Source: Plotosus lineatus (Eukaryota > Chordata > Actinopteri > Siluriformes > Plotosidae). Taken from it: a DNA stretch of 64,000 nt. Positions 25,072 to 35,005 of this stretch are shown piece by piece (positions within the stretch are counted from its first letter, which is position 1; each line of letters begins with the position of its first letter). The position numbers and the translations under genes were made by a program. The DNA lies in assembly GCA_024760905.1 (NCBI GenBank), contig CM045733.1, forward strand, positions 37,783,501-37,847,500. Reading direction: 5' to 3'. The notes under the pieces are model-generated. The model worked only from the letters and a program-made list of their open reading frames with translations. It was not told the origin of the DNA and did not search any database.

Positions 25072-25524
25072 GATCCCTCACTTTTCGCAGTTGATTGGGA
25101 CCGAGATCCCCTGCGACTGTCAAATTTCGCGAAGTAGGATCACCCCCAACCCCTCTCTGACTGACGTATATAATATCAATAAATACATATTCAATGTCAA
25201 TGCTATAAATGCTTATAATAACAATTAATCATTAAAAAATAATGCACAAGCTGTAAATACAATATAAATACACACACATAGATGCGTGCCTCATAAAAAT
25301 GTAAGTAGTTTTGATGGGAAGTTTTGGGTTGTTTTTTGTTTGTTTAGGGTTTTTTTTGGCATAATTGTCCTTGTTTTTGCTGCATTTTCCTTAACTTTTT
25401 CCTCTATTCTTCTTTAATTTCCTTATATTTTTAATTTGATGAATATTTTATTTTTAAAAAACGTGATGCACTGAAGCCACATGAATTGAAGCACGAAGTA
25501 GAGAGGGATCCTTGTATGTGTACA

Positions 25525-25570
<46 letters not shown>

Positions 25571-26436
25571 GTTCGGCATTAGCAGTCTTCCACAGCCCAC
25601 AGAGAGAGACAGAAAGAGAGAGAAATCGTTTATCTGTCAATTAGGGGTCGCCACAGCGGCTCATCCTTGTTCAACTCAAACCATCCTCTGCATCGCGCTC
25701 GGTCACACCAGTCGCCTGCATGTCCTTGCTCACATCCATAAATGTCCTCTTTCAGTTTTCCCTTTTCTTCCTACCAGGCAGTTACATCCTCAACATTTTT
25801 CTTCCAATATACCCTTCGTATATCCCTCCTCTGCACATGCCCAAACCATCTCAATCTGGCCTCTCTCACTTTATCTCCAAGCACTTCTACCTGTGCTGTC
25901 CTTCAAAAATATTAGTTTCTAATTCTGTGCATTCTTTGATCTTTGGCACTTCCAGCTCTGCCTCCTGTCTTTTTATAGCATAAGTGCCTCCAACAGCACA
26001 GCCGATCTCACTTCCTGCATATATCGTTCTATATGAAGCCACTCCCACCACTCTTCTCCATAATTCCACCCTGTACATACTCCCTTCGTCAATTTCAACT
26101 ACCTTGGATAGTTGACCTCAAATATTTTCATATATTCCTCTACCTTGATCATCGCTACTCCTTGCAGCTGTACTCTTCCAACACCCTATCTCTCATTCAC
26201 ACATCTGCCCTATCTCACTCCTGCTGACTGTCATTCCTCTTTTCTCCAGTGTGTACCGCCATCAGTATGTCACCTGCAAAAATAATAGTCCAATAATAAT
26301 TTGTTTCCATTCAGGAGAGTTATGTTATTTGTGTATTAGTGTAATTTAACTATTTGATTAGATAATTTCTTTACAAATATACATTATAGGTAGTGTCTGA
26401 CTTACAACCTGCATGACTTATGACTGTTCGACTTTA

Positions 26437-26470
<34 letters not shown>

Positions 26471-29400
26471 ATAAATTTAGCTTACATACTTGGTTATCAT
26501 GTATGTGAATATCATAAGCCGAGTTGATTCTAGTCTATTTGTGAGGACTGAATAGGCGAAACCAAGTACATACATATACACACACATCTATATATTATAT
26601 AAAATGTATGTACATATACATTATACATATATACACACACATGTACAGATACATTATACATATCTACACACATACATGTTATATACATATCACCCCCTCA
26701 AGTGACATATATATCAATAAATACATATTCAATGCTGTAAATGCTTATAATCACAAACGTTAAAAAAGTAAATGTTTAAGATGTAAACAAAATATAAGTA
26801 CACAACATACAGACACACGCAAATGCACGTGCACGCACTCAGATGCGCACCTCACAACAATGTAAACAGTTTTGATGGGAGATTATGCATGGTTTTTTGT
26901 TGGTTTAGAGGTTGGTTTTTTTTGCATGATTGGCCTTGTTTTGTGGCATTTTCCTTAACTTTTCCCACTATTCTTCCTTAATTTTTTAATTCGATGAATA
27001 TTAAAAAAAAACAAAAAAACACAGATACACATACACACACACACACACATGTCCTGTACCCTTCCTCTTTCCATTGTCTGAGCCGAACAATGACTTAAAT
27101 GCTCTGGAGCCGACTTTTGATTCTTTGAACCATGAACTGATTCACAAGAAGTGACTCCTCCCCTACGTCCTTTGTAAAGAGATGTATTAGGTTGAAAATA
27201 CATGTACATTAGTCCTCTTCCTCCACCTATTACTGTCTAAAGAAAGGTAAAAAGATTGCAAAGAAAATTTTTTGACACAAACTTGTGGAAAAGTCCAGTA
27301 TACTGTACATACTAATTGTAACACATGCAAAGACTCTTCTTACGTCCAAACCGTTTTACGATCTGTTGGGGTAGGTAAACGTAAAGTCTGTTGGGCTTTT
27401 TACACCCAAGCCTAGTGGCTCATTAGGCCGGTGCTTATCCCCGGTTTCCGTAGTGTGAAGCGACTAGGAGTGCAACTCCTCCTGGATGGGATGCTAGTCC
27501 ATCGCAGGTTACCTTCCCAGTATATTTTTACTGGTACCCATTTATACTGCTGGGTGAACAGAGGCACACTTTTGGTTGAGACCTTGCCCAGGGGTCTTAC
27601 CCCAGTGAGGGTTTCACTGGGATTTGAACACACAGTCGCCCGATCATGAGCGCAGTACCCTAACCACTACGCCACTGGCCCCTCAATCTGTTGGTCAGAA
27701 CCAAATGCGGGCGCAAGTTATACACTACCTGTATTTGTCCTATTTTTTTGAGTGTACTAATATGTATTTATCATCTTATTGCATATAAGTATTGTTATTA
27801 TAGCAAGGTTTGGTACTTGTACTGTATAGTATGTGCAGTAATCATTTTCACTGTACATCATTCATATTACTACATAGGTTTGAGCTACAACTGGCTCCAA
27901 GACAGTGGCACAAGGGAAAACTGGAAATCTAAAACCCCGAAATGAGAACAGGCCTTTATGGAAAAGGAGGAAAAATTGGCAGGGGTCAAGGAGGCCGCCT
28001 AGGCCCCCTGCAAGGGTGTAGGGGCAGCGCCCTTGCTGGGGGGGTTCAGGGGGGCAAAGCCCCCCCAAAAGGTTTGGGGTTATACTTACAAAAAGGAGCT
28101 TAATTGATGTCTCCTGGAAGGAATACATTTAAAGAGAACCTTATGAAAATTAATTATTAAAATTATGTAAAAAAATATATATTCAATTTACAGTTATAGG
28201 CCTACAGTGGGTTGGAGACAGCCAATGAGAGAGCAACTCATGCATCGTGTGAAATTTTGATTGGCGTGTTTGAATTTTGAATGGCGCATCTGGTGCTATT
28301 CGTAAGAGGAGGTTGTTTTCGTATCCCCGGTACGAAAACTTGGGAAAATGTTTTTCGTAACCCGGAATTTTCGTACCCAAGGGGTTTCGTAAGTAGGCGT
28401 CGACTGTACTTTAAACCAGGGGTCGGGAACCTTTTTGACTAAGAGAGCCAAAAAAAAAAAAAAAAAAAGACATTTTAAAATCCAATCCTCTGAGAGCCAT
28501 ATTATATATATTAATACTGAATACAACTAAATTGAAAAAGAAGACCAACAATTTTAGAGTATAATAAGATGCTGAATTTATTTGAAACGACATCGTCATA
28601 ACAAAATTATTAATAAAAAAGTACTTACTGTCAGTTCCGTAGTGGTCAAAAACTAAGTGAGTACACGATGGCAGCGAAGCAACCGAGGCGCTCAGCAGCA
28701 GCAAGTGCACGGAGCACGAGGAGGATGTGGCTTTGGCTTTGAAACTATTTAGCACTTCATCTCGGCTTTTTATTTACACAGTCGCGGAAATTTACATTGA
28801 TCAACTATAAAGTAGACCAAATTAAGTCAGTACACACAACTCAGCCTCTAAAACAAGTGGGTACACGGCATGTACTCACCACTACAGTACTGCTTACTCT
28901 TAATGCGACTTCTGGTGCTGCAGGAGTTTGCTGCAGTGTTTGTGACAGGAAGCACGTCCCAAGTTTTGGCAATCAGCTGGTCTGCGGGTTGAATTTTTTC
29001 CATGTCTGTCCATTTGTGGTTGCTTGCCAGTTGTGCTTGGCTTTGTGCAAATGAGCTGATCAAAACGAGGGAAATGTGTGTGTCTGTGGCTGTTGTTATA
29101 ATCCAAATAAAATTAGAGTTTCAAGGTATTGGGCCCACCCACATACAGAAAAGATTGGCTCTCCACTTCGTGTTGAAAATAGATGAATAGATTTAAATGC
29201 GTGAGATTTATTCATATGTTTTTGTTTTATTTGATGGCTTTTTTTTGTATTTTTATTTAAATGACAATGAAATTGTGTATTTGTTATTCTGTCAAGAAAT
29301 GCCACCTCATTTATCTGAGAGCCAGATACAGTCATCAAAAGAGCCATATCTGGCTCACAAGCCATAGGTTCCTGACTCCTGCTTTAAACTGTGTACCGGT

Positions 29401-30261
29401 AGGCCTATTCGTAGCATACCGAGTTTAATAATATCAGTAGAATTTATTAATGTACATGAAGCTTTATAATTTAATCCTATAATAAGACTTAAATAATATC
29501 ATTCATAGTCATATTTATACATAATGCTGCTTGATCACTTCTGTTGATGATCTGACATTTGCTCTCTGTGCCACAAGCCCACAGCAAGATGACCGGACTG
29601 GCATATCATATTACGATGCCTGACACGTGCAATAAACCAGAACCAGCTGTGTTTCACTCCATTAGGCGATATCAACAACCACACAGATAAACAAAACAAG
29701 GGTAGCATCTCGCGTATTTGGATATAATATGAGCAGTAATGACGGCACTACCCCCCCCCCCATTTTTACCCCGGATTTGCATCAATCTCAAAAATGACCC
29801 ATTTGACTTACAAAAAGGCAGAAATCCGCCGATTGGCAGAAAATTCCCATCCCTGAAAACCCCACTACAAAACGTAGCATAAAACTGATCAGCCCACAAC
29901 GATATTAACTAACTGATTTACTGCCCAACATGCTCACGATCGGGAGGTTGTGAGTTCAAATCCCAGTTAGACCCCCACTGTGCTAAGACCCCTGGGCAAA
30001 GTCTTAACCACAAGTGTGCCGCTGTTCACCCAGCAGTATAAATGGGTAACAGTAAAAATATACTGGGAAAGTAACCTGCGATGGACTAACGTCCCATCCA
30101 GGAGGAGTTGAACTCAGAATTGCTTCACGTTACAGAAACCGGGGATAAGCACCAGCCTGATGAGCCACTATGGCTCGGGTGTTAAAAAGCCCAACAGACT
30201 TTACCCCAGCTGCCCAACAACCTGTTTCTGAATATTCCATTGAAATTGCTGGACTTTGGGG

Positions 30262-30311
<50 letters not shown>

Positions 30312-31583
30312 TTAACAATGGAGCTGTTGTCTAGAAGTCATCTCCAGTACAGAGTAAGAATGAAAACAAGCATTATTGAAATGGTATCATTTGAATTAGA
30401 TCATAGATACTGTCTTTACTTGAAGTCACTGATTTAATACAGTCCAGATGTTGATACAACCTTCTACCTATGAGGTGCAATTGCTTACAACCGCAGTTGC
30501 TTATTTACATTTCTAACTAGAGGCAGCCCTGGTTCTTATGCAGTATAACTATTTTTTACATTTAGTTTCTGTCTTCCTTTCGGCTTTTTCCCTTTTTTAC
30601 TTGGGAGTCGCCACAGCGACTCATCTGATTTGCACGTTTGATTTGGCAGAGGTTTTTACGTCGGATGCCCTTCCTGTCACAACCCTTTTTAGCAAGGGAC
30701 AGAAACACACTGACGACTTTGCAGCCTACTCTTTACGAAAGTCAGCAATGGTTCTTTTACATGCCTCTCACCATAGACAGTGACAGACACGGCCTGCCTT
30801 TGATAACCCAGTTAGTCGCACTGGGGGGGGGGGGGGGGGGGGGGGGAGGGGGCAGTGACAACCTTGTGGAGAGTGGGACTTGAACCCCCAACCTTTGGAT
30901 CAGCGATCCAGCGCCATATACCACTAGACAGTTTATACTGCATTAATTCTACAAAGAAATTTTGACTTCTGCATTTAATCCATCTGAAGTGAGCATGCAC
31001 GCACACACACACACACACACACACACATGCATGCGCGCGCGCGCGCGCGCGCACACACACACACACACACACTCTGGGGAACTGGACAGTTGGGAGGTTA
31101 GGGACTTTGCTCAAAGGCACTTGATCCATGTGGAGGAAGGTGCAGTGCAGTGCAGTGCCCCACCACCACCCATTTTTCATGCTGGTTCGAGAATAGACAG
31201 TGAGCTTCCCCAGAGCCGCTTCTTTAACCATGAGGCCATGGCTAACGAAAAAAAAAAAGTGTTCTGTGCCTGTGTGTTATTTACTATTCGTGTTGTTAAA
31301 AATATGAAACTAAAGTGGAGAAGATGAATAAAAAACTCACAGCAAGTACACCGTCCTCACTGATCAGCAGGTATCCAAGCTGAGCAGGAATTCTCTCCAG
31401 CCCCTGGGTCAGTGCAGTGGTCTGTCTCAAAATAAATAAATAAACGCCGCTTATTATAGGATTTCCCCCAGAATGCATTGCACTTCCATTTAAATTTTCA
31501 AGCCGAGCTAACTTATATTACGCGGATATTACAAAAAGCTTACTGGCACAAAATACACAGAAATATACAACTATACAAACCAT
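19404..31583 (-). CDS. lamtor4: LAMTOR4, Ragulator complex subunit (four coding exons)
   Basis: LAMTOR4 is a roadblock-fold subunit of the pentameric Ragulator complex, which anchors Rag GTPases on the lysosome surface for mTORC1 activation. Exons on the minus strand are 31583-31581 (ATG only), 31421-31341, 19714-19597 and 19501-19404. All junctions have GT donors and AG acceptors, and the spliced frame is 300 bases (99 residues plus TAG), the length known for vertebrate LAMTOR4. Diagnostic stretches are [19 protein letters not shown] in exon 2, SSGELENDE and [12 protein letters not shown] in exon 3, and [18 protein letters not shown] in exon 4. Introns measure 159, 11,626 and 95 bases. The large one is filled with transposable elements. 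ATP6V1F lies about 1.9 kb upstream on the same strand. Confidence 0.95.
19597..19714 (-). CDS. lamtor4: LAMTOR4 exon 3
   Basis: 118 bases, preceded by AG and followed by the donor GTAAGC. It reads [20 protein letters not shown] and then [19 protein letters not shown], and ends with one base of the next codon. A short AG acceptor with a weak pyrimidine tract lies after the 11.6 kb intron. Confidence 0.95.
20023..20292. repeat. Compound (TA)n/(CA)n/(TG)n microsatellite with poly-A
   Basis: Alternating blocks of TA, CA and TG, ending in (CA)n, (TA)n and a run of about 25 A at 20268-20292. It lies in LAMTOR4 intron 2. Open frames across it on both strands are low-complexity artefacts. Confidence 0.95.
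20440..20714 (+). mobile_element. Solo LTR of the Sushi-like gypsy family (3' end lost)
   Basis: Starts TGTTATGGTCTGTGCTAG, the same 5' LTR end as the element at 55861-60204 read on its own strand. It includes CACACCTGAATTGACTCAGC, the signal GCTCAATAAAAGTC, and GGTCTCCTGCATATTTGGGT. It breaks off before the terminal CGTCACA. No internal gypsy sequence adjoins it, so it is a recombined or truncated LTR in LAMTOR4 intron 2. Confidence 0.75.
20865..20915 (-). mobile_element. Terminal fragment of a gypsy LTR, inverted
   Basis: TGTGACGCCGGAAGCAT followed by GCAGGAGACCAAGTA matches the end of the LTR at 55861-55915. It is inverted relative to the solo LTR 150 bases to the left. Confidence 0.6.
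21160..22329. other. No gene seen in this part of LAMTOR4 intron 2
   Basis: AT-rich intronic sequence with a (TG)n run near 22155-22190. No element boundaries or coding motifs could be recognised. Confidence 0.4.
22330..22553 (-). mobile_element. TIR element end (CAGTGGTACC family)
   Basis: Read on the minus strand it starts CAGTGGTACCTCACCTTACG after TA. It contains internal words (GAAAAACATTTTCC) also present in the relative at 28190-28408. The opposite end is not recognisable. Confidence 0.5.
23012..23250 (-). mobile_element. SINE family C, minus copy
   Basis: On the minus strand the head begins GGTGGCACGGGGGCATAGTG, followed by GGTTAGAACGTCCACC and a B-box-like GGTTTGATTTCC. The body contains the complement of CATGTCTTTGGACTGTGGG. 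It faces an inverted copy at 24587, with a Tc1 element between them. Confidence 0.7.
23260..24533 (-). mobile_element. Tc1-like DNA transposon with long terminal inverted repeats
   Basis: Begins CTAGTCCTTCTCAAAAAATT and ends with its inverse complement. The long inverted ends (over 200 bases) repeat the outer motif again internally (CTCAAAAAATTAGCATATTT near 23443). The element sits in TATA sequence, in line with TA target duplication. The enclosed transposase is broken. It is inserted in LAMTOR4 intron 2. Confidence 0.9.
23536..24202 (-). pseudogene. Tc1-like transposase (frameshifted, catalytic region partly deleted)
   Basis: The N-terminal frame (23798-24202) starts [20 protein letters not shown] and carries the paired helix-turn-helix region, including [20 protein letters not shown] frameshift near 23900 leads to the C-terminal frame (23536-23994) with [20 protein letters not shown], then [10 protein letters not shown] joined directly to [20 protein letters not shown]. 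In Tc1-like relatives a stretch including a histidine-rich linker lies between these two blocks. Much of the DDE domain before them is also absent, so the copy cannot move itself. Confidence 0.85.
24534..24586. repeat. (TA)n microsatellite
   Basis: (TA)n directly abutting the right end of the Tc1-like element. A short TA run also abuts the left end. Confidence 0.9.
24587..24685 (+). mobile_element. SINE family C, plus copy (head only)
   Basis: GGCGGCACGGGGGCGTAGTG, GGTTAGAATGTCCACCTC and a B-box-like GGTTCGATTCC. It is truncated by a (TG)n/(TA)n tract. Confidence 0.7.
24680..24733. repeat. (TG)n(TA)n microsatellite
   Basis: A short TG run followed by a TA run at the truncated end of a SINE. 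Confidence 0.85.
24930..25067. repeat. Compound (TG)n/(TA)n/(CA)n microsatellite
   Basis: Mixed dinucleotide tract ending in about 23 CA units immediately before the TIR element at 25068. Confidence 0.9.
25068..25514 (+). mobile_element. TIR element (CAGGGATCCCTC family), complete
   Basis: Left end CAATGATCCCTCACTTTTCG; right end AGAGAGGGATCCTTG, its imperfect inverse. Internal sequence matches the copy at 51422-51905 throughout (ATAAATACATATTCAATG, TTTTGATGGGAAGTTTTGG). About 450 bases, non-coding. It lies between two CA tracts. Confidence 0.7.
25525..25568. repeat. (CA)n microsatellite
   Basis: About 21 CA units. Confidence 0.9.
25640..26290 (-). mobile_element. Old RTE-like LINE 3' fragment
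   Basis: Matches the 3' part of the RTE-like LINE: GGGGTCGCCACAGCGGCTCA at the 3' end, then the coding stretch that in other copies reads [11 protein letters not shown]. It is more diverged than other copies and has several frame breaks. It lies in LAMTOR4 intron 2. Confidence 0.7.
26690..27010 (+). mobile_element. TIR element (CAGGGATCCCTC family), ends lost
   Basis: Central part of the family: ATCAATAAATACATATTCAA, AGTTTTGATGGGAGATTATG, TTCTTCCTTAATTTTTTAAT. The terminal inverted repeats are missing. A poly-A run at 26439-26468 lies upstream. Confidence 0.6.
27386..27684 (-). mobile_element. tRNA-derived SINE, family B
   Basis: On the minus strand the head at the right end contains GTAGTGGTTAGGGTACTGCG and the body reads AGTAAAAATATACTGGGAAG. 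The 3' end carries GAGCCACTAGGCTTGGGTG and AAAAAGCCCAACAGACTTT. The 9-base word ATCTGTTGG lies near both edges (27361-27369, 27686-27694), a possible target duplication. A second copy in the opposite orientation is at 29920-30203. Confidence 0.7.
27950..28080. repeat. GC-rich repeat segment
   Basis: Contains GGGGTCAAGGAGGCCGCC, GGGCAGCGCCCTTGCTGGGG and GGGGGGCAAAGCCCCCCC, a hairpin-forming sequence. Related pieces are at 20950-20992 and 22620-22665. It is probably part of an unrecognised DNA element. Confidence 0.5.
28190..28408 (-). mobile_element. TIR element (CAGTGGTACC-related)
   Basis: Right end read on minus: CAGTCGACGCCTACTTACGA after TA, with internal GAAAAACATTTTCC as in the copy at 22330-22553. 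No coding sequence. Confidence 0.45.
28417..29381. mobile_element. hAT-type non-autonomous element with 8-bp target duplication
   Basis: The left end is CAGGGGTCGGGAACCTTTTT. The right end, read inversely, is CAGGAGTCAGGAACCTATGG, an imperfect terminal inverted repeat. The 8-base duplication CTTTAAAC flanks it exactly (28409-28416 and 29382-29389), the size typical of hAT transposons. Inside are repeated GAGAGCCA / GAGCCATAT words near both ends. No transposase is present; open frames within have no motif. Inserted in LAMTOR4 intron 2. Confidence 0.85.
29390..29919. other. No gene seen (LAMTOR4 intron 2)
   Basis: AT-rich intronic sequence with a run of C at 29751-29761. No element or coding motif recognised. 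Confidence 0.4.
29920..30203 (+). mobile_element. tRNA-derived SINE, family B
   Basis: Head with GTGAGTTCAAATCCC (B-box-like), then CACCCAGCAGTATAAATGGG, CCTGCGATGGACTAACGTCC, and the 3' end AAAAAGCCCAACAGACTTTA. Inverted relative to the copy at 27386-27684. Confidence 0.7.
30265..30310. repeat. (CA)n microsatellite
   Basis: About 22 CA units, in LAMTOR4 intron 2. Confidence 0.9.
30568..30929 (-). mobile_element. tRNA-derived SINE, family A, RTE-type tail, expanded G tract
   Basis: Minus copy with the full RTE-type tail (left end TCTGTCTTCCTTTCGGCTTT) and tRNA-like head at the right. The short G run that other copies show (about 6-8 bases) is expanded here to more than 20 G at 30822-30846, plus further G-rich bases. 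Confidence 0.85.
31003..31072. repeat. (CA)n/(CG)n microsatellite
   Basis: CA repeats interrupted by a run of GC dinucleotides (about 31030-31050), a potential Z-DNA-forming tract. It lies 270 bases from LAMTOR4 exon 2. Confidence 0.9.
31341..31421 (-). CDS. lamtor4: LAMTOR4 exon 2
   Basis: 81 bases, exactly 27 codons, in phase 0 at both ends. The acceptor is TTTTGAGACAG and the donor GTGAGT. It reads [20 protein letters not shown] and then SEDGVLA. Confidence 0.95.
31581..31583 (-). CDS. lamtor4: LAMTOR4 exon 1 coding part (start codon only)
   Basis: The start ATG is followed at once by the donor GTTTGT, so the first exon contributes only the initiator methionine. The ATG joins in frame to exon 2 TTALTQ, matching the N-terminus expected for LAMTOR4. 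Upstream sequence CACCGAAGTGAAA is the 5' UTR. Confidence 0.9.
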
Positions 31584-31618
31584 TTTCACTTCGGTGACAA
31601 ACCAGGAAATGTCTGCGT

Positions 31619-31654
31619 GTCTCACGTGAGTATGTCGCAATGTCATGTGATTAT
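31619..31654 (-). promoter_or_regulatory. Candidate CLEAR/E-box sites upstream of LAMTOR4
   Basis: TCACGTGA at 31622-31629 is a palindromic E-box matching the core of the CLEAR element bound by TFEB/TFE3. GTCATGTGA at 31642-31650 is a near match. They lie 39-67 bases upstream of the start codon. TFEB control of lysosomal and V-ATPase genes is established in mammals; use of these sites here is inferred. Confidence 0.55.
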
Positions 31655-31659
31655 TACTT

Positions 31660-32029
31660 CTTCGTTGAATTAATCAACACAGAGTAAGTAAAATAGAGGG
31701 CTCCACCGTGTGGTGAATGTACGTACAACTGGCGGCCATATTGATTTGAGCGACTGGCCAAATGTCATTGGACTGGCTGGAATTGTTCTGCAGTGGTTAA
31801 TTTGATCACCTTTAGTAGTTTCGACAAAATATGGCATTGTCTTTATACATATCAGACATAACTTGAAAAATATGTATTTTATCAGGGATCGCAAGTGATT
31901 AATATGAAAAACAATCTAAATGGTATAAAAATAATGCTGTATAATTAATTTATTCATTTTTTGAAACACTAACTCCAAATTAAAGTTGCGAGGATGCTAA
32001 CATATCCAACTGTCGACTCCGGGTGAGGG
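31660..32029. other. Intergenic; no gene seen
   Basis: AT-rich sequence between the LAMTOR4 promoter region and a SINE. The GGCGGCCATATTG at 31731-31743 resembles a YY1-type site. Nothing else recognised. Confidence 0.35.
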
Positions 32030-32291
32030 CAGAGTACACCCTGTACAACTCGTCAGGCCATCGCAGGGTGGAAACACGCTGACGGCTTTGCAGCCTACTC
32101 TTGTTGAAAGTCAGCAATGGTTCTTTTACATGCCTCACACCACAGACGGTGAGAAACATGACTGACCTGTGATAACCCAGTTAGCTGCACTGGGGGGAGA
32201 GCTGCAACAATTTGGTGATAGTGAGGCTTGAATCCCCTTGGGACCTTGGGATCAGTAATCTAGCACTTTACCACTGGGCCACCACTGCCCT
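32030..32291 (-). mobile_element. SINE family A body with L2-type tail
   Basis: Minus copy. The left end is the L2-type tail (ACTCCGGGTGAGGGCAGAGT, CAGGCCATCGCAGGGT). It is joined at GAAACACGCTGACGGC to the ordinary family A body and tRNA-like head (right end ACCACTGCCC). Confidence 0.75.
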
Positions 32292-32330
32292 GCTTTTTTG
32301 TAACAATTTTAATTTATGTTGATTTATCTA

Positions 32331-32640
32331 AGGGCGGGAAAGTGACATAGTGGTTAGCATGTCCACCGTACAACAAGCATGTTTTGGGTTCGAGTTCCAG
32401 GCTTGGTAAGAACTTTGTGGAGTGTGCATGAGCTTATGTTGGTTTCCTCCGATGTTCCAAAGAAATACAGGCGAACTGGCTGTTTGAAATTGCCTTGAGG
32501 TGTGGATATGAGTGGTGTGTGTTGCTCTGAGGGTCTTTTGAGCTTTTCAGGGTCTACCATGCCTTCACCTAGAGTTGTCTGATATAGGCTCCAACTTCCT
32601 TAATTGATTAAATGGTTTGCCAATTGAGTTAGTAAGTGAA
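32331..32640 (+). mobile_element. SINE family C
   Basis: Head GACATAGTGGTTAGCATGTC and B-box-like GGTTCGAGTTCC. The body has the decayed words GTGGAGTGTGCATGAGC, GGTTTCCTCCGATG and CTAGAGTTGTCTGATATAGG. Confidence 0.65.
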
Positions 32641-33480
32641 AGGGTTGTGAATGCACTTTGCACTTTAAGGGTAATAAACATGCGTGCACACGCGCACACA
32701 CACTTCAATGTTCATAAAACTGCAAACTGGTGCAGTTTGGTACATATTGCTCAGTGTATTATAGAATGATGTCTATACCAGCTAGCTCAAAGAACTTACA
32801 CTAATATAGGGACAAACTAAAACGTTACAATATTTATTTCCATCCATAGTTGGGTTGATTTTTTTTCCAGACATCTTGAATGGATGATGGGATAAATAAA
32901 AAAACCCACTGCATGTCTTCTCAAGCACCTCCCAAAAACCTTCTACACTACAGGGTTAAAGTCAGGACTCGATGGTGTGAATACATGTGTGAAAATGTTG
33001 CATCCTCCTGATGATGCAGCTGAAAATAAGATCTATTTCCCATCTTTACCTGATCTATAAATACATTAATCCACATTAACAGTTATGTTTATATCGTAAT
33101 TTTGAAAAGAGTGATGATTAAAAATTTAACAACTAGTACAGGAGGAATGATGACATCATCTGAAGGCAACTCATGGAATCTTGGGTTATGATGCTTTCAG
33201 GCATTTTTTGTTGTTGTTCTCAGAGCAGTGACTGCACAGAAACCATATTCCAGTTAGTAAACAATGATTCAGATGATATTTAATGGTTTTTAATTAACAA
33301 GAAAAATGTTCCTTTAAGTTCACAAGACTCAACAATATATAACTGCAATTCTCTTGTTCATGGAAAAATCACATATACATACACACTTTTTAGAATTTCT
33401 GGTTATTTAAATATAATTAAAATGGAAACACTGAATAACATCCAACAGAACATTGACATTTCTTCGAGCATTTGATGCCC
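32641..33480 (-). other. ATP6V1F downstream region, no other gene seen
   Basis: AT-rich. On the minus strand the first ATTAAA variants after the ATP6V1F stop lie at 33294-33289 and 33284-33279, and an AATAAA is at 32838-32833, candidate polyadenylation signals. No coding signal. Confidence 0.45.
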
Positions 33481-33496
33481 CACGATGCCATGCTGC

Positions 33497-33698
33497 TTAT
33501 CGGAAATCCTCGGCGGAGAACATGCCCTTGGCCCTGCGAAGGATCGAGTCTTTGGAAGCGTCATAAGGATGCTCTTTTGATGGGATCTCCAAGACAGCCG
33601 GGATGGACTGTAGATGAGCGTCGATTGCGTGCCGGATCATCTCAGCAATGAACTGGTTGATCAGAATGATCCCAATATCATTCCGAGCCAGAAAACTC
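33497..33698 (-). CDS. atp6v1f: ATP6V1F exon 2
   Basis: 202 bases completing the split lysine codon and ending in TAA at 33499-33497. An open frame extends further upstream to 33835, but that part is intron: a consensus AG acceptor and the homology both begin at 33698. Confidence 0.96.
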
Positions 33699-34006
33699 CT
33701 GCACGAGAAATAAATCATATTCAGGCAGTAAACAATGAACTGGTCACATGTTAAATGGTCCAATGCATTACAGAGACTGAGGTTAGGAAGCAATTTAAAG
33801 CAAAATTCACAAGGCACAGATGGTCTGGAGCCCAAACTAGGATGAAACTACAGGAAGCATAATTTCATCAAGCAAATTTAGGATTGAACACACACACACA
33901 CACACACATACACACACACACACACACACAGACGTACATATACACACACAGATGTACATATACACACACACACACACACACACGTACACACACACACACA
34001 CACAGA

Positions 34007-34043
<37 letters not shown>

Positions 34044-34645
34044 GTACATACACACAGACGTACATACACACAGACGTACATACACACACACACACAGGCG
34101 TAAAGACGCATTACACACACACACACACACACAGGCGTAAAGGCGTACACACACACACACACACACAGGCGTAAAGACGTACACACACACACACAGACGA
34201 CACACACACACACAGACATACACACACACACAGACATACACAGACATATACACACACACACACACACACACAGACATACACACACACACAGACAGACACA
34301 CACAGACAGACACACACAGACAGACACACACAGACGTACATACACAGACACACACACCACAGACACACACACATACACCACAGACGTACACACAGACGTA
34401 CATACATACACACTCGTCACGTACATACACACACACCCACACGTACATACACACACACCCACACGTACATACACACACACCCACACGTGCATACACACAC
34501 ACCCACACACGTACATACACACACACACACCCACACGTACATACACACACACACCCACACGTACATACACACACACACACCCACACGTACATACACACAC
34601 ACACACCCACACACGTACATACACACACACACCCACACGTACATA

Positions 34646-34680
<35 letters not shown>

Positions 34681-34717
34681 GTACATACACACACAGACAT
34701 ACATACACCAGAGACGT

Positions 34718-34752
<35 letters not shown>

Positions 34753-34863
34753 TACACCACAGCTGTACATACATACACACACACACACACCAGACGTACA
34801 TACACACACACACATACACCAGACGTACACACACACACACACACACACATACATACACCACAG

Positions 34864-34902
<39 letters not shown>

Positions 34903-34973
34903 TACATACATACATACGACCATATACACACACACACCACAGACGTACATACACACGTACATACACACACACG

Positions 34974-35005
<32 letters not shown>

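Noticed and set aside
28848..29063. Frames inside the hAT-type element as a captured gene
   Set aside because: No recognisable domain, no splice-site pattern and no long frame; kept only as an open question in the finding on that element.
33497..33835. A 112-codon frame starting upstream of ATP6V1F exon 2
   Set aside because: Its first 45 codons are intron. Homology begins exactly at the AG acceptor, and exon 1 was found at 35247-35090 giving the full 119-residue protein.
34415..34645. CRISPR-like array with regular units
   Set aside because: The spacers are themselves CA repeats, with no distinct repeat/spacer pattern, and the genome is clearly a vertebrate's.
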